Source: Gammaproteobacteria bacterium (GTDB taxonomy: Bacteria; Pseudomonadota; Gammaproteobacteria; Legionellales; Legionellaceae). Taken from it: a stretch of 52,740 bases of DNA. The notes beneath the pieces were generated by a model. It worked only from the letters and a program-made list of their open reading frames with translations. It ran no database searches and had not been told where the DNA came from. Each line of letters starts with the position of its first letter. Position 1 is the stretch's first letter. Shown here piece after piece: positions 1 to 11,800 of this stretch. A program made the position numbers and the translations under genes. The stretch is taken from contig JABDAB010000008.1 of assembly GCA_013289415.1 (NCBI GenBank), positions 697 through 53,436 on the forward strand, written 5' to 3'.

Positions 1-1155
1 GTTAACGTAGGCACAATTGGTCACGTTGATCATGGTAAGACGACATTGACAGCAGCAATTACGACAATCATGGCGAAAAAATATGGTGGTACAGCAAAAG
101 CTTACGACCAAATTGACGCGGCACCAGAAGAACGTGCACGTGGTATCACCATTTCTACTGCTCACGTTGAGTATGAATCAGCTAACAGGCATTATGCTCA
201 TGTTGATTGTCCAGGACATGCTGATTATGTAAAAAACATGATTACTGGTGCGGCTCAGATGGATGGTGGAATATTGGTTGTATCTGCAGCTGATGGTCCG
301 ATGCCACAAACACGCGAACATATTTTATTGTCTCGTCAGGTTGGTGTGCCTTATCTGGTTGTATATTTAAATAAAGCCGACATGGTAGACGATGCGGAAT
401 TATTAGAATTAGTTGAAATGGAAGTTCGTGATTTATTGACGTCCTATGATTTCCCTGGTGATGATACCCCAATTATTGTGGGTTCAGCGCTAAAAGCATT
501 GGAAGGGGACACCAGCGAAATTGGTATTCCATCAATTGAAAAGCTGGTTGAAACGATGGATGTATATATTCCAGAACCAGTGCGTAATATTGATAAGGCC
601 TTCCTGTTACCCATCGAAGATGTATTTTCCATATCTGGACGCGGAACTGTAGTAACAGGCCGAGTCGAGAGTGGGATTGTTAAAGTTGGTGAAGAAGTTG
701 AAATCATTGGTATCCGTGATACGGTGAAGTCAACCTGTACAGGTGTGGAAATGTTCCGCAAGTTACTGGATGAAGGTCGTGCCGGTGATAATGTGGGTGT
801 GTTGCTGCGTGGAACCAAGCGTGATGACGTTGAGCGTGGACAAGTCTTGGCTAAGCCTGGCTCGATTAAGCCTCACACAAAATTTGAAGCAGAAGTATAT
901 GTTCTGTCAAAAGATGAAGGCGGTCGTCATACGCCGTTCTTCAATGGTTACCGTCCACAGTTTTATTTCAGAACAACGGACGTAACAGGTACATGTGATT
1001 TGCCTGAAGGCATTGAAATGGTTATGCCAGGAGACAACGTTCAATTAGTTGTTAACTTGCACGCGCCAATTGCAATGGACGAAGGCTTGCGTTTTGCTAT
1101 TCGCGAAGGCGGCCGCACAGTAGGCGCGGGTGTTGTTGCGAAGATCATAGAGTAA
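1..1155 (+). CDS. tuf: Elongation factor Tu, first copy (5' end outside window)
   Basis: GTPase that delivers aminoacyl-tRNA to the ribosomal A site. The reading frame is open from base 1, which corresponds to residue 13 of the complete copy at 16351, so only the first 12 codons are missing. Visible GTPase motifs are [13 protein letters not shown] and NKAD. The encoded protein is identical to the second copy. At the DNA level bases 1-827 are identical to 16387-17213, while the last about 330 bases carry roughly 32 differences, all silent. It lies upstream of tRNA-Trp and secE, the usual place for one of two tuf genes in gammaproteobacteria. It is called tufA or tufB depending on the genome, so the neutral symbol is used. 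Confidence 0.98.
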   Translation, partial: VNVGTIGHVDHGKTTLTAAITTIMAKKYGGTAKAYDQIDAAPEERARGITISTAHVEYESANRHYAHVDCPGHADYVKNMITGAAQMDGGILVVSAADGPMPQTREHILLSRQVGVPYLVVYLNKADMVDDAELLELVEMEVRDLLTSYDFPGDDTPIIVGSALKALEGDTSEIGIPSIEKLVETMDVYIPEPVRNIDKAFLLPIEDVFSISGRGTVVTGRVESGIVKVGEEVEIIGIRDTVKSTCTGVEMFRKLLDEGRAGDNVGVLLRGTKRDDVERGQVLAKPGSIKPHTKFEAEVYVLSKDEGGRHTPFFNGYRPQFYFRTTDVTGTCDLPEGIEMVMPGDNVQLVVNLHAPIAMDEGLRFAIREGGRTVGAGVVAKIIE

Positions 1156-1165
1156 AACAAATCGT

Positions 1166-1191
1166 GGTGTGAAGGGAGTATACTTCACACC
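1166..1191 (+). other. Hairpin between tuf and tRNA-Trp
   Basis: A perfect 9-bp stem (GGTGTGAAG at 1166-1174 with CTTCACACC at 1183-1191) and an 8-nt loop lie between the tuf stop codon and the tRNA. No T-run follows, so it is unlikely to be a complete intrinsic terminator. A processing or protective structure on a tuf-tRNA transcript is a reasonable inference. TATACT at 1179-1184 resembles a -10 box, but no good -35 is seen 16-18 bp upstream. Confidence 0.6.
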
Positions 1192-1199
1192 TGAAATAC

Positions 1200-1275
1200 A
1201 GGCCAGTAGCTCAATTGGCAGAGCGGCGGTCTCCAAAACCGCAGGTTGGGGGTTCGATTCCCTCCTGGCCTGCCA
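1200..1275 (+). tRNA. trpT: tRNA-Trp (anticodon CCA)
   Basis: A 76-nt cloverleaf. The acceptor arm AGGCCAG pairs with CTGGCCT, the D arm contains AGCTCAATTGGCAGAGC, the anticodon stem GCGGT/ACCGC encloses loop CTCCAAA with anticodon CCA, and the T arm carries GGTTCGATTCC. The 3' CCA is encoded in the DNA (1273-1275). It sits between tuf and secE, a conserved gammaproteobacterial arrangement, and is probably cotranscribed with tuf. Confidence 0.97.
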
Positions 1276-1289
1276 ACTATCTGAAAACT

Positions 1290-1661
1290 ATGAAAACCAC
1301 ACTTAATTCCAGATTAAATTTTCGTGAATACATGGCTTGGTTAGCAGTTGTAGTGGTAACCGCCGCAGCATTTTTTGGAACGTATTATTTTCATTTCTCG
1401 GCACCTGTAATGGCGCTGGTTTGGATTGGTTGGTTGGTGTTAACACTTGCATTTGGTTTCTTGACCCCGCAAGGGAAGCAAGCATATCTGTTTGCCACAG
1501 AAGCCAAGATTGAATTAGAAAAGGTCGTCTGGCCTAGTCGCCAGGAGACTATACAGACAACATCAATCGTTATGATTATGGTGACGGTTACAGGGTTCGT
1601 TCTCTGGGGAATAGATTCAGGAATGATGTGGGCTATAGGTAAAATAACACACTTGGGTTGA
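1290..1661 (+). CDS. secE: Preprotein translocase subunit SecE
   Basis: Small inner-membrane subunit of the SecYEG channel, which clamps SecY. The product is 123 residues with three hydrophobic segments (about 14-36, 42-62 and 95-120), the three-helix form known from enterobacteria. The conserved amphipathic cytoplasmic region follows the second helix and contains [11 protein letters not shown], the SecE signature. The start is the ATG at 1290, 14 bases after tRNA-Trp; the open frame runs further upstream through the tRNA gene, so the longer version is rejected. nusG follows after one base, giving the classic secE-nusG pair. Confidence 0.96.
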   Translation: MKTTLNSRLNFREYMAWLAVVVVTAAAFFGTYYFHFSAPVMALVWIGWLVLTLAFGFLTPQGKQAYLFATEAKIELEKVVWPSRQETIQTTSIVMIMVTVTGFVLWGIDSGMMWAIGKITHLG

Positions 1662-1662
1662 T

Positions 1663-2214
1663 ATGACCGTGGAAGATCAAAAATCTAAACAGTGGTATGT
1701 TGTACATGCCTATTCAGGATATGAAGGGTTTGTCATGCGCGAAATAACAGCGCGCGCCCAACACCATCATCTTGAAAGCAAGATTGGTGAAGTTGTAGTT
1801 CCAGCCGAAGATGTTGTCGAAATGAAAGCTGGCCAAAAGCGTAAAAGTACACGGAAATTTTTTCCGGGCTACGTTTTGGTTAATATGGTCATGGACGATG
1901 AAACTTGGCACATGGTTCGTGCAATACCTAGAGTTTTAGGTTTTATTGGCGGGACCAGTCAGACACCAACACCCATATCTGACAAAGAAGCTCAAGCGAT
2001 AATGCAGCGCGTTGAAGATGGCGTAATGAAGCCAAGGCCAAAAGTATTGTTTGAGCCAGGCGAGGTTGTACGAGTTAAAGATGGCCCATTTGTAGATTTT
2101 AACGGTGTTGTTGAAGAAGTTAATTTTGAAAAAAACCGATTGCGTGTTGCTGTTCTGATATTCGGGCGATCAACACCTGTAGAGCTAGAATTTAGTCAAG
2201 TAGAAAAAACATAA
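1663..2214 (+). CDS. nusG: Transcription termination/antitermination factor NusG
   Basis: Binds RNA polymerase through its N-terminal domain and links it to Rho or to ribosomal S10 through its C-terminal KOW domain. The product is 183 residues, close to the 181 of E. coli. It begins with the typical [11 protein letters not shown] segment, contains [10 protein letters not shown] in the NGN domain, and ends with the KOW motif around [20 protein letters not shown] (residues about 132-151). It starts one base after the secE stop, which implies coupled translation. Confidence 0.98.
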   Translation: MTVEDQKSKQWYVVHAYSGYEGFVMREITARAQHHHLESKIGEVVVPAEDVVEMKAGQKRKSTRKFFPGYVLVNMVMDDETWHMVRAIPRVLGFIGGTSQTPTPISDKEAQAIMQRVEDGVMKPRPKVLFEPGEVVRVKDGPFVDFNGVVEEVNFEKNRLRVAVLIFGRSTPVELEFSQVEKT

Positions 2215-2286
2215 TTTCAAGTGAAAGTAACCGGGGAGCCAAAGTAATTTATAATGAAATGGTGTTATACCCAATGAGGAGTCGTA

Positions 2287-2736
2287 ATGGCTAAAAAAGT
2301 AGAAGCATATGTAAAACTGCAAGTTCCAGCAGGAAAAGCAAACCCAAGTCCACCAATTGGGCCAGCATTAGGCCAACGTGGTCTGAATATCATGGAATTT
2401 TGTAAGGCATTCAATGCTGCAACTCAACATTTGGAACCAGGCTTGCCTATTCCTGTTGTAATTACTGCATACAGCGATCGAAGCTTTACCTTTGTTACCA
2501 AAACTCCACCTGCTTCTGTGTTGCTTAAAAAAGCTGCCGGTCTCAAAAGTGGCAGTGCTACACCAAACACCAAAAAAGTTGCAACGCTTCAACGTGCTCA
2601 GCTGGAAGAAATTGCCAAAGCAAAAGAGCCTGATTTGACAGCAGCTACTTTAGATGCCGCAGTTCGCAGCATTGCAGGTACAGCGCGCAGTATGGGTATT
2701 GTGGTTGAAGGTTTGGAAGTCGAAGGTTCTGAGTGA
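2287..2736 (+). CDS. rplK: 50S ribosomal protein L11
   Basis: Forms the GTPase-associated centre with 23S rRNA helices 43/44 and the L10-L7/L12 stalk. The product has 149 residues, against 142 in E. coli; the extra residues are at the C-terminus ([10 protein letters not shown]). Recognised by [19 protein letters not shown] and [17 protein letters not shown]. The ribosome-binding site GAGGAG lies just upstream. A TATAAT at 2250-2255 might mark a promoter for the L11 operon, although no matching -35 is clear. rplA follows nine bases after the stop. Confidence 0.97.
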   Translation: MAKKVEAYVKLQVPAGKANPSPPIGPALGQRGLNIMEFCKAFNAATQHLEPGLPIPVVITAYSDRSFTFVTKTPPASVLLKKAAGLKSGSATPNTKKVATLQRAQLEEIAKAKEPDLTAATLDAAVRSIAGTARSMGIVVEGLEVEGSE

Positions 2737-2745
2737 GGATTTATC

Positions 2746-3441
2746 ATGGCAGCGTTAAATAAAAAACAAAAGAAAATGAGAGAAAAAATAGTGGTTGGCC
2801 AACAATATAAAGCCAATGATGCAATTGTTATTCTCAAAGAGTTTGCAAGCACCAAATTTAGAGAAAGTGTTGATATTAGTGTAAATCTTGGTGTAGATCC
2901 ACGTAAATCAGATCAGGTTGTGCGCTCCTCAACTAATTTACCTAAAGGAACTGGTAAAGTTGTGAGGGTTGCTGTTTTTGCCCAAGGTGATAATGCGATT
3001 AAAGCTAAAAACGCAGGCGCTGATTTAGTTGGCTTTGAAGATCTGGCCGAACAAATAAAAGCTGGTCAAATGAATTTTGACGTAGTGATAGCGACACCTG
3101 ACGCTATGCGTATTGTTGGACAACTTGGTCAAATTCTTGGCCCAAGAGGGTTGATGCCTAATCCAAAAGTAGGCACAGTCACAATGAACGTTGAAGCAGC
3201 CGTAAACGATGCCAAGTCTGGTCAAGTACGTTATAGAACTGATAAAAACGGAATTATACATTGTACTGTTGGTAAAGCCGATTTCACTGCAGATGATTTA
3301 ATTGAAAATATTGCGGCGTTACTTGTTGACCTGAAAAAATCGAAACCCGCTTCATCTAAAGGTATGTATATTAAGAAGGTCACCTTGTCCACAACAATGG
3401 GCCCCGGGTTACCTATTGATCTTGCATCAATTTCCGTGTAA
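2746..3441 (+). CDS. rplA: 50S ribosomal protein L1
   Basis: Binds 23S rRNA at the mobile L1 stalk, which helps release E-site tRNA, and in many bacteria represses its own rplKA mRNA. The 231-residue length matches the family (234 in E. coli). The signature [20 protein letters not shown] is present at about residues 124-143. It forms the L11-L1 pair with rplK and is followed by the structured spacer that precedes rplJ. Confidence 0.97.
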   Translation: MAALNKKQKKMREKIVVGQQYKANDAIVILKEFASTKFRESVDISVNLGVDPRKSDQVVRSSTNLPKGTGKVVRVAVFAQGDNAIKAKNAGADLVGFEDLAEQIKAGQMNFDVVIATPDAMRIVGQLGQILGPRGLMPNPKVGTVTMNVEAAVNDAKSGQVRYRTDKNGIIHCTVGKADFTADDLIENIAALLVDLKKSKPASSKGMYIKKVTLSTTMGPGLPIDLASISV

Positions 3442-3464
3442 TATATTTAACCATTTTAAAAATT

Positions 3465-3600
3465 CACGGCAAAGACATTGGTTCGATGCTGTCGAAGACC
3501 GCAGGTGCGTAAGCTTAATTTCCTGCGCAGACGGTGAACCGGCTCTGAAGTTCCTTCTGAGACGGCCACCATAACTGTCAAATCCTTGTGATTTGCACAA
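3465..3600 (+). promoter_or_regulatory. Ribosomal L10 leader (autoregulatory mRNA region)
   Basis: The 176-base gap between rplA and rplJ has the look of the conserved L10 leader: GCAGG...CCTGC pairing around 3502-3528 (GCAGGTGCG with TTTCCTGCGCAGA), then AGACGGTGAACC and GAGACGGCCACC shortly before the ribosome-binding site. In E. coli the L10-L7/L12 complex binds this type of leader and represses rplJL. Boundaries here are approximate and the fold was judged by eye. Confidence 0.65.
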
Positions 3601-3617
3601 CTTAGGAGGTCAGTAAC

Positions 3618-4142
3618 GTGACTTTAACTTTAGCTGCAAAAAAAGCCGTTGTTGAAGAGGTGACTGCAGTTGCTTCCAAGGCTATTTCAGCAGTAGTTGC
3701 TGATTATCGTGGCTTAACTGTTAATCAAATGACTCAACTTCGTGCTGCGGCTCGTAAAGCGGATGTATATTTGCGTGTGGTGCCAAATACACTAACTCGC
3801 AGAGCATTTGAGAAAACAGATTTCTCCTGTTTAAGTGATTTGCTAGTAGGTCCCTTGTTTGTAGCATTATCCATGCAAGCACCAGGCGACGCTGCACGTT
3901 TGCTCAAGGAGTACTCCAAAACATTTGATAAGCTTAAAATCAAGGCTCTGTCCGTTAGTGGTAAGGTATATGGCATTGAACATCTTGATGCAGTTGCTAG
4001 CTTGCCAACACGGAATGAAGCGATCGCGAAGCTTATGTATGTTATGAAAGCCCCTGTTGAGAAATTGGTTCGAACGCTTGCAGAGCCTCACGCCAAACTG
4101 GTACGTACAGTGGCTGCAATCAAAGAGCAAAAAGCAGGTTAA
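3618..4142 (+). CDS. rplJ: 50S ribosomal protein L10
   Basis: Forms the base of the ribosomal stalk that carries L7/L12 dimers. The product has 174 residues (165 in E. coli) and the typical N-terminal region with AVVADYRGLTVNQMTQLR. The start is GTG at 3618, fixed by a strong AGGAGGT seven bases upstream (3604-3610). The C-terminal helix (about 150-170) is the expected L7/L12 binding site. It is the first gene of the rplJL-rpoBC unit after the L10 leader. Confidence 0.97.
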   Translation: MTLTLAAKKAVVEEVTAVASKAISAVVADYRGLTVNQMTQLRAAARKADVYLRVVPNTLTRRAFEKTDFSCLSDLLVGPLFVALSMQAPGDAARLLKEYSKTFDKLKIKALSVSGKVYGIEHLDAVASLPTRNEAIAKLMYVMKAPVEKLVRTLAEPHAKLVRTVAAIKEQKAG

Positions 4143-4182
4143 CTAGATAATCTTTAAATAAATTTTAACTTAGGAGCTAGAA

Positions 4183-4557
4183 ATGGCTGTATCAAAAAAT
4201 GAGATCCTTGAAACGATTTCGAATATGTCTGTAATGGAAGTTGTTGAATTAATCGAAGCAATGGAAGAAAAATTTAATGTTTCTGCCGCTTCTGCTTCTG
4301 TAGCTGTTGCAGGACCTGCTGCTGCTTCTGCTGCAGTCGAAGAACAAACTGAGTTTGATGTCATTCTGAAAAGTTTTGGCGAGAACAAAGTTGGCGTGAT
4401 TAAAGTTGTCCGCACAATTACTGGTCTTGGTTTGAAAGAAGCTAAAGATTTAGTAGAAGGCGCACCGTCTACAGTTAAAGAAGCCGTGTCTAAATCTGAC
4501 GCAGCTGATATTAAAAAGCAGCTTGAAGAAGCTGGTGCCTCTGTCGATATTAAATAG
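4183..4557 (+). CDS. rplL: 50S ribosomal protein L7/L12
   Basis: Multi-copy acidic stalk protein that recruits translation factors. The product has 124 residues: an N-terminal dimerisation helix pair (to about residue 33), an Ala/Ser/Val-rich hinge (34-52), and a C-terminal domain with [20 protein letters not shown] and the KDLVEGAP segment. A ribosome-binding site (AGGAG) precedes the ATG. The gene is followed by the hairpin that separates it from rpoB. Confidence 0.98.
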   Translation: MAVSKNEILETISNMSVMEVVELIEAMEEKFNVSAASASVAVAGPAAASAAVEEQTEFDVILKSFGENKVGVIKVVRTITGLGLKEAKDLVEGAPSTVKEAVSKSDAADIKKQLEEAGASVDIK

Positions 4558-4580
4558 TTTTTGTAATTCGTGTTATATGA

Positions 4581-4604
4581 CCCAGCCATGTCTTCATGGC
4601 TGGG
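4581..4604 (+). terminator. rplL-rpoB intergenic hairpin (attenuator or processing site)
   Basis: A perfect 10-bp stem, CCCAGCCATG paired with CATGGCTGGG, with a TCTT loop and only a short T-run (TTT) after it. In E. coli the same junction holds a partial attenuator plus an RNase III site that lowers rpoBC expression relative to rplJL. The weak T-run fits partial readthrough, which the downstream rpoBC genes need. Confidence 0.75.
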
Positions 4605-4646
4605 TTTACGTGTTTGAACACATCAATAATTTATAGAGGAACCGCC

Positions 4647-7600
4647 ATGGCCGTATCCGTTTCTAACATACAAGATTCGCATGCTATCAAATATCCGCAT
4701 GCTGAGAAAAAACGAATTCGTAAGAGCTTTGGTAGACAGGCTGATAAGATGGAAATCCCGAATCTGCTTGAAATTCAGCTAAAATCATATAGAGATTTTT
4801 TAAAAACTGACGCAGATATTGATAGTTACAAAAAAACGGGATTGCATTCTGCATTTACATCTGTATTTCCAATTAATAGTTTTTCTGGAAATGCCCGATT
4901 GGAGTATGTCAGTTATAAGTTAGGTGAGCATGCTTTTGATGTGCGAGAATGTAAGCTAAGAGGTTTAACATATTCGGCACCACTACGCGTTAAAATACGT
5001 TTAATCGTTCTTGACAAAGAAGCCTCTGGCGATCCAAAGCCAATTAAAGATATTCGTGAGCAAGATGTTTTCATGGGTGAAATTCCTCTGATGACTGATG
5101 TGGGTACATTTGTAATTAACGGTACAGAACGAGTTGTTGTATCGCAATTACACCGTTCACCCGGTGTGATTTTCGAACATGATCGAGGAAAAACTCATTC
5201 ATCTGGTAAATTATTATATTCTGCCCGTATTATTCCCTATCGTGGCTCATGGCTCGATTTTGAGTTTGATCCAAAAGACTGTGTTTTTGTGCGGATTGAC
5301 CGCCGTCGAAAATTACCTGTTAGCATATTGTTGCGATCTTTAGGATATGATACCCAAACAATTTTGTCTGAATTTTTTGAATCAACATCATGCCATCTTA
5401 AAAACGGTGAGTTCCATATAGATCTTATACCTGCGCGCTTGCGTGGCGAAATTGCATTATTTGATATTATTGTACCTAGTACAGGTGAAGTTATTGTCGA
5501 GCAAGGTCGTCGCGTAACCGCACGCCATATTAAAACAATGGAAAAAAGTAACATGCAGGACCTCATCGTTCCTCGTGATTACCTTATTGGTAAAGTGCTG
5601 GCTAAGACTATTGTTGATACTCTGACTGGCGAATTGCTTGCGAAAGCGAATGATGAAATATCTAATGATCTCCTGGATTCCATGACTCAACGTGGTATAC
5701 ATGAGTTTGACATGATTTATACCAATGATTTGGATCATGGTTCATATATATCTGACACACTAAAAATTGATCCCACCTCTTCACAGCTTGAAGCATTGGT
5801 TGAAATATATCGAATGATGCGACCTGGTGAACCACCAACCAAGGAAGCAGCTGAAGCTTTATTTAAAAATTTATTCTTTGCTGAAGAGAGATATGATCTA
5901 TCGGCTGTTGGACGCATGAAGTTCAACCGTAGGGTAGGTCGTAAAGAAGATACTGGTCCAGGTACTTTAACGAAAGAAGATATACTTGCTGTAATACAGA
6001 CATTGATTGCGATTCGTAATGGCAATGGCATGGTAGATGACATTGATCACTTGGGGAACAGACGAGTACGTAGTGTTGGTGAAATGGCTGAGAATCAATT
6101 CAGAGTTGGTCTGGTACGAGTTGAACGCGCAGTTAAAGAACGTTTGAGCCTTGCTGAATCAGATAATCTTATGCCGCAAGACTTAATTAACGCAAAACCT
6201 GTTTCTGCTGCTGTTAAGGAGTTTTTTGGCTCAAGCCAGTTGTCACAATTTATGGATCAAGTTAATCCATTGTCTGGAATTACACATAAACGACGTGTTT
6301 CTGCCTTAGGACCAGGTGGTTTGACGCGAGAAAGAGCTGGCTTTGAAGTACGTGACGTGCATACAACCCATTATGGTCGTGTTTGCCCGATTGAAACGCC
6401 TGAAGGACCAAACATTGGTTTGATTAATTCTTTGTCAGTTTATGCAAGAACTAATAATTATGGTTTCATTGAAACGCCATGCAGAAAAGTAATTGATGGT
6501 AGAGTGACCGATATTATTGAATATTTATCAGCTATTGAAGAGGTTGATCAATACATTGCTCAATCAAATGTTGCTCTTGATGACAAAGGCAATATCATTG
6601 CTGACTTAGTGCCTTGTCGACATGAAAATGAGTTCTCGTTAACAACGCCTGATAAAATTAATTATATGGACGTATCGCCCAAGCAGATCGTATCTGTTGC
6701 CGCATCACTGATCCCATTTCTTGAGCACGATGACGCTAATCGTGCATTGATGGGTTCAAACATGCAGCGACAGGCTGTTCCGACATTGCGTGCTGAAAAG
6801 CCGCTGGTTGGGACTGGGATGGAGCGTACAGTTGCGTCTGATTCTGGTGTCTGTGTTGTAGCTAAACGGGGTGGTATTATTGACCTGGTTGATGCATCAC
6901 GTATTGTTGTGCGCGTCAATGATGATGAAACTACGGCTGGAGAGACGGGTGTAGATATTTATAATCTGACCAAGTACTTCCGTTCCAATCAGGATACCTG
7001 TATTAATCAAATTCCGATTGTAAATCAGGGTGATCGTATTAGTCGTGGTGATATAATGGCAGACGGTCCTTGTACGGATATGGGTGAACTTGCTCTTGGA
7101 CAAAATCTGTTAGTGGCATTTATGCCGTGGAATGGATACAACTTTGAAGATTCGATTCTTATTTCTGAGCGTGTTGTTCAGGATGACCGTTTTACTACGA
7201 TTCATATTGAAGAGTTGACCTGTATTGCCCGTGACACAAAATTAGGAACGGAAGAAATCACAGCGGACATTCCAAATGTTGGTGAATCTGCTTTGGCGAG
7301 TCTTGATGAGTCCGGCGTGGTATATATTGGTGCTGAAGTTAGCGCGGGTGCTATTTTGGTTGGTAAAGTTACGCCTAAAGGCGAAACACAATTAACCCCT
7401 GAAGAAAAACTGTTGCGCGCTATTTTTGGCGAAAAAGCTTCCGATGTGAAAGATTCTTCCCTGCGGGTTCCTTCTGGCATGAATGGTACTATCATTGATG
7501 TTCAGGTCTTTACACGTGATGGTCTTGAAAAAGATGCACGGGCAAAGAGTATTGAGGAAGAACATCTTGCCGCTGTCCGAAAGGATTTGATTGATGAGCG

Positions 7601-8771
7601 CAGAATTCGTGAAGAAGATATTTATAACCGCGTATTTACGCTGTTGATGGATAAGGTTGCGACTGGCGGTCCTGGTGGGTTGAAGCCTGGATCTAAAGTT
7701 ACAGAGGAATATCTTAACAAAACTACTCGTGATAAATGGTTTGATGTGCGACTGGAAGATGATGTAATCAGTCAACAGCTAGAGCAGTCATCCAAGCAAT
7801 TGGAATCGCTGGCGAAAGAAATTGAAAAACGATTCAATGATAGTCGTAAAAAAATAGTTCAAGGTGATGATTTGGCGCCAGGCGTATTGAAGATTGTTAA
7901 AGTATATCTGGCAGTTAAACGTCGTATTCAGCCTGGCGACAAAATGGCTGGTCGACATGGTAATAAAGGGGTTATTTCCATAGTTGTTCCCATGGAGGAT
8001 ATGCCCTATATGGAAGATGGCACACCAGTAGATATCGTACTTAATCCACTAGGCGTACCATCACGGATGAATATTGGCCAAGTGTTGGAAACGCATTTGG
8101 GACTGGCAGCCAAAGGATTAGGTCATCGTATAGCTGAACTGCTGGACAAAAAACGTCCTGTAGCTGAAATCAAAGAATTCATGCTGAAAATTTACAATCA
8201 TGATGGACAGAAGCGTGTTGAACTGGAATCTTTTAGTGATCATGATGTTCTAACGCTTGCTAACAATCTTCGTGGTGGTGTTCCAATGGCAACGCCAGTT
8301 TTTGATGGAGCAAATGAGTCTGAAATAAAAGCAATGCTGGAACTGGCTGGACTGCCATTAGACGGAAAAACTCGACTGATTGACGGACGAACTGGAAGAA
8401 AGTTCGATAACCCTGTTACTGTTGGGTATATGTATATGCTCAAGCTGAATCACTTGGTTGATGATAAGATGCATGCCCGTTCTACCGGCTCGTACAGTCT
8501 AGTCACTCAACAACCATTGGGTGGTAAAGCACAGTTTGGTGGACAACGCTTTGGGGAAATGGAGGTCTGGGCGCTTGAGGCATATGGTGCTGCTTATACG
8601 TTGCAAGAAATGTTAACTGTTAAATCGGATGACGTTGGAGGACGAACCAAGATATATAAAAATATTGTCGATGGAGACCATCGTATGGATCCAGGTATGC
8701 CAGAATCCTTCAATGTATTGCTCAAGGAAATTCGTGCTCTTGGTATTGATATCGAACTGGATCACGACTAA
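4647..8771 (+). CDS. rpoB: DNA-directed RNA polymerase subunit beta
   Basis: Catalytic core subunit of RNA polymerase. The ATG at 4647 is preceded by AGAGGA and gives 1374 residues (1342 in E. coli); an upstream in-frame ATG at 4596 lies inside the attenuator hairpin and is rejected. The rifampicin region contains [15 protein letters not shown] and [17 protein letters not shown]. The active-site region [13 protein letters not shown] is near residue 1100. Residues matching E. coli D516, H526 and S531 are unchanged, but residue 573 is Thr in [10 protein letters not shown], where Pro564 of E. coli is usually conserved. rpoC follows after 89 bases. Confidence 0.98.
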   Translation: MAVSVSNIQDSHAIKYPHAEKKRIRKSFGRQADKMEIPNLLEIQLKSYRDFLKTDADIDSYKKTGLHSAFTSVFPINSFSGNARLEYVSYKLGEHAFDVRECKLRGLTYSAPLRVKIRLIVLDKEASGDPKPIKDIREQDVFMGEIPLMTDVGTFVINGTERVVVSQLHRSPGVIFEHDRGKTHSSGKLLYSARIIPYRGSWLDFEFDPKDCVFVRIDRRRKLPVSILLRSLGYDTQTILSEFFESTSCHLKNGEFHIDLIPARLRGEIALFDIIVPSTGEVIVEQGRRVTARHIKTMEKSNMQDLIVPRDYLIGKVLAKTIVDTLTGELLAKANDEISNDLLDSMTQRGIHEFDMIYTNDLDHGSYISDTLKIDPTSSQLEALVEIYRMMRPGEPPTKEAAEALFKNLFFAEERYDLSAVGRMKFNRRVGRKEDTGPGTLTKEDILAVIQTLIAIRNGNGMVDDIDHLGNRRVRSVGEMAENQFRVGLVRVERAVKERLSLAESDNLMPQDLINAKPVSAAVKEFFGSSQLSQFMDQVNPLSGITHKRRVSALGPGGLTRERAGFEVRDVHTTHYGRVCPIETPEGPNIGLINSLSVYARTNNYGFIETPCRKVIDGRVTDIIEYLSAIEEVDQYIAQSNVALDDKGNIIADLVPCRHENEFSLTTPDKINYMDVSPKQIVSVAASLIPFLEHDDANRALMGSNMQRQAVPTLRAEKPLVGTGMERTVASDSGVCVVAKRGGIIDLVDASRIVVRVNDDETTAGETGVDIYNLTKYFRSNQDTCINQIPIVNQGDRISRGDIMADGPCTDMGELALGQNLLVAFMPWNGYNFEDSILISERVVQDDRFTTIHIEELTCIARDTKLGTEEITADIPNVGESALASLDESGVVYIGAEVSAGAILVGKVTPKGETQLTPEEKLLRAIFGEKASDVKDSSLRVPSGMNGTIIDVQVFTRDGLEKDARAKSIEEEHLAAVRKDLIDERRIREEDIYNRVFTLLMDKVATGGPGGLKPGSKVTEEYLNKTTRDKWFDVRLEDDVISQQLEQSSKQLESLAKEIEKRFNDSRKKIVQGDDLAPGVLKIVKVYLAVKRRIQPGDKMAGRHGNKGVISIVVPMEDMPYMEDGTPVDIVLNPLGVPSRMNIGQVLETHLGLAAKGLGHRIAELLDKKRPVAEIKEFMLKIYNHDGQKRVELESFSDHDVLTLANNLRGGVPMATPVFDGANESEIKAMLELAGLPLDGKTRLIDGRTGRKFDNPVTVGYMYMLKLNHLVDDKMHARSTGSYSLVTQQPLGGKAQFGGQRFGEMEVWALEAYGAAYTLQEMLTVKSDDVGGRTKIYKNIVDGDHRMDPGMPESFNVLLKEIRALGIDIELDHD

Positions 8772-8860
8772 TTATCTTGCGTGTAACACCACCTGCCGTC
8801 GCGCAACAATGTTAGGATGCGTGACGGGTGTTCTGACTGACTATTTTTGGAGGCACAACC

Positions 8861-11800
8861 TTGGCTACTATAGTAATGAGTGATTTGCTTGGGCGACTCA
8901 AGCAACAAGGTCAAAGTGAAGAATTTGATAAAATTACGACCAATATAGCGTCACCTGAGAAAGTGCGTTCTTGGTCTTTTGGCGAAGTGAGAAAGCCAGA
9001 GACGATTAATTATAGAACGTTCAAACCCGAGCGCGATGGCTTATTTTGCGCTAAAATATTTGGGCCGGTTAAGGACTATGAATGTTTGTGCGGCAAATAT
9101 AAACGCCTCAAACATCGTGGAGTTATTTGTGAAAAATGCGGAGTTGAACTGGCGCAGGCCAAAGTTAGACGTGAGCGCATGGGACATATTGAGCTGGCGA
9201 GCCCTGTTGCACATATTTGGTTCTTGAAATCCCTGCCTTCCCGCATAGGATTATTGCTGGACATGACACTGCGAGATATTGAACGCGTTTTATATTTTGA
9301 AGCATTTGTTGTGGTTGATCCAGGTATGACCGAAATGGAACGAGGACAATTACTGAATGATGAAGTCTACCTCGATGCAATTGAGCAATATGGTGATGAA
9401 TTTGATGCTCGTATGGGTGCTGAGGCAATCCGCGATTTGTTACGTCAAATAGATTTGGAAGAAGAAATTAAATCATTGCGTGAAGAGTTGCCAATTACCA
9501 ATTCTGAAACCAAAATTAAAAAAATTACCAAACGACTTAAATTGCTGGAGGCGTTTTTTGAATCGGGCAATAAACCAGAATGGATGATCATGAATGTCCT
9601 GCCTGTGTTGCCACCAGATTTACGTCCGTTAGTTCCTTTGGATGGCGGTCGTTTCGCAACATCTGATTTGAATGATTTATACCGTCGTGTTATTAACCGA
9701 AACAATCGTTTGAAGCGGCTCTTGGATTTGAATGCGCCAGACATTATTGTGCGCAATGAAAAACGCATGCTTCAGGAGTCAGTTGACGCATTGCTTGATA
9801 ATGGTCGACGTGGACGTGCTATCACAGGAACAAACAAGCGCCCTTTAAAATCTCTTGCTGACATGATAAAAGGCAAGCAAGGCCGTTTTCGTCAGAATTT
9901 GCTTGGAAAGCGGGTAGATTACTCTGGACGGTCAGTTATCGTTGTAGGCCCTACATTACGCTTGCACCAATGCGGATTGCCTAAAAAAATGGCACTCGAA
10001 CTGTTCAAACCATTTATATTTAGTAAGCTTGAGTTCCGCGGACTGGCTACCACGATTAAAGCTGCCAAAAAGATGGTTGATCGTGAGGAGGCTGTTGTAT
10101 GGGATGTTCTAGAAGATGTTATCCGCGAACATCCAATCCTGTTAAACCGTGCACCAACATTGCACAGATTGGGGATTCAGGCTTTTGAACCTGTGCTGAT
10201 TGAAGGCAAAGCCATTCAATTACACCCATTGGTTTGTACTGCATACAATGCTGACTTTGACGGCGATCAGATGGCCGTACACATTCCATTGACCATTGAG
10301 GCTCAGCTCGAAGCCCGATCATTGATGATGTCTACAAATAATATTTTATCACCCGCAAGTGGTGAACCGATTATTGTACCTAGTCAAGACGTGGTTTTAG
10401 GTTTGTACTATCTGACTCGTGAGCGAATTAACGCAAAAGGTGAAGGTAAAGTATTTGGAAGTACTCAAGAAGCACAGAATTTTTATGAAGATGATATCGT
10501 TGATATTCATGCAAAAGTAAAAATTCGCATGCCAGCTGACAAATCGGAACATCCACTCGGTTATGAGCTGGTTGAAACGACAGTTGGACGAGCAATTCTC
10601 TCGGATATTCTACCAAAGGGCATGCCTTTTTCTCAAATTAATAAACCAATGACTAAAAAAGCTATATCAAAAGTGCTTGATGGTTGTTACAGAAATTACG
10701 GGATTAAAGAAACAGTAATCTTTGCTGATCAGCTCATGTACACAGGTTTTAAATATGCCACTCGGGCTGGCGCGTCAATTGGAATCGAAGACATGCAGAT
10801 TCCAGCAGATAAAGCAGTGATTATTGAACAGGCAGATAATGAAGTTCGTGAAATTGAATCCCAATTCCGTTCAGGTCTGGTCACAAATGGCGAAAGATAC
10901 AATAAAGTCATTGATATTTGGTCACGCACCACTGAAATGGTTGCCAAGTCAATGATGGCCAATATCGCTACAGAAGAAATCACAGACAGAAATGGAAAAA
11001 CAGTTAAACAAGATTCATTTAACCCGATTTTCATGATGGCTGATTCTGGAGCTCGTGGCTCGGCAGCACAGATTAAACAGCTTGCTGGGATGCGTGGTTT
11101 GATGTCTGCACCTGATGGCTCGATTATTGAAACTCCGATTACGGCAAATTTCCGTGAAGGATTAAATGTATTCCAATACTTTATTTCTACTCACGGTGCT
11201 CGTAAAGGCTTGGCAGATACGGCATTAAAAACAGCGAACTCGGGTTACCTGACGCGACGACTCGTTGACGTTGCACAAGATGTAGTCATCACTGAGCTTG
11301 ATTGCGGCACTGAAAATGGTGTGCTGATGCAGCCGTTGATTGAAGGCGGCGATATTGTTGAACCATTGCATGAACGAGTTCTTGGTCGCGTTGTGGCGAC
11401 AGATGTCTTTATTCCCAATCAAAATGAACCCGTTGTTAAAGCAGGAACTTTACTTGATGAAGAGTGGGTTGATCGCTTGGAAAAATTGGGTATCGATCAG
11501 GTTCTCGTTCGTTCACCAATATCTTGCACAACCCGTTTTGGTTTATGCGCATATTGCTATGGTCGTGACTTGGCACGTGGACATTTGGTTAATACTGGTG
11601 AGGCTGTGGGTATTATTGCCGCACAATCAATCGGTGAACCGGGCACGCAGCTGACCATGCGAACTTTCCACATTGGTGGGGCCGCTTCGCGAGCAACTGC
11701 TGCTAATAACATTCAAATCAAAAATAAAGGTGTTATTAGACTGCATAACATCAAGACAGTAACGCATGCAAACGGCAATCTTGTTGCCGTATCACGTTCA

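Noticed and set aside
2250-2255. TATAAT before rplK as a stand-alone promoter
   Set aside because: No acceptable -35 at 16-18 bp; kept only as a remark under rplK.
6240-6300. Val and Gly replacing Asn518 and Glu523 of E. coli RpoB in the rifampicin region
   Set aside because: These positions vary naturally among bacteria (for example Gly in mycobacteria), so they are not taken as resistance changes.
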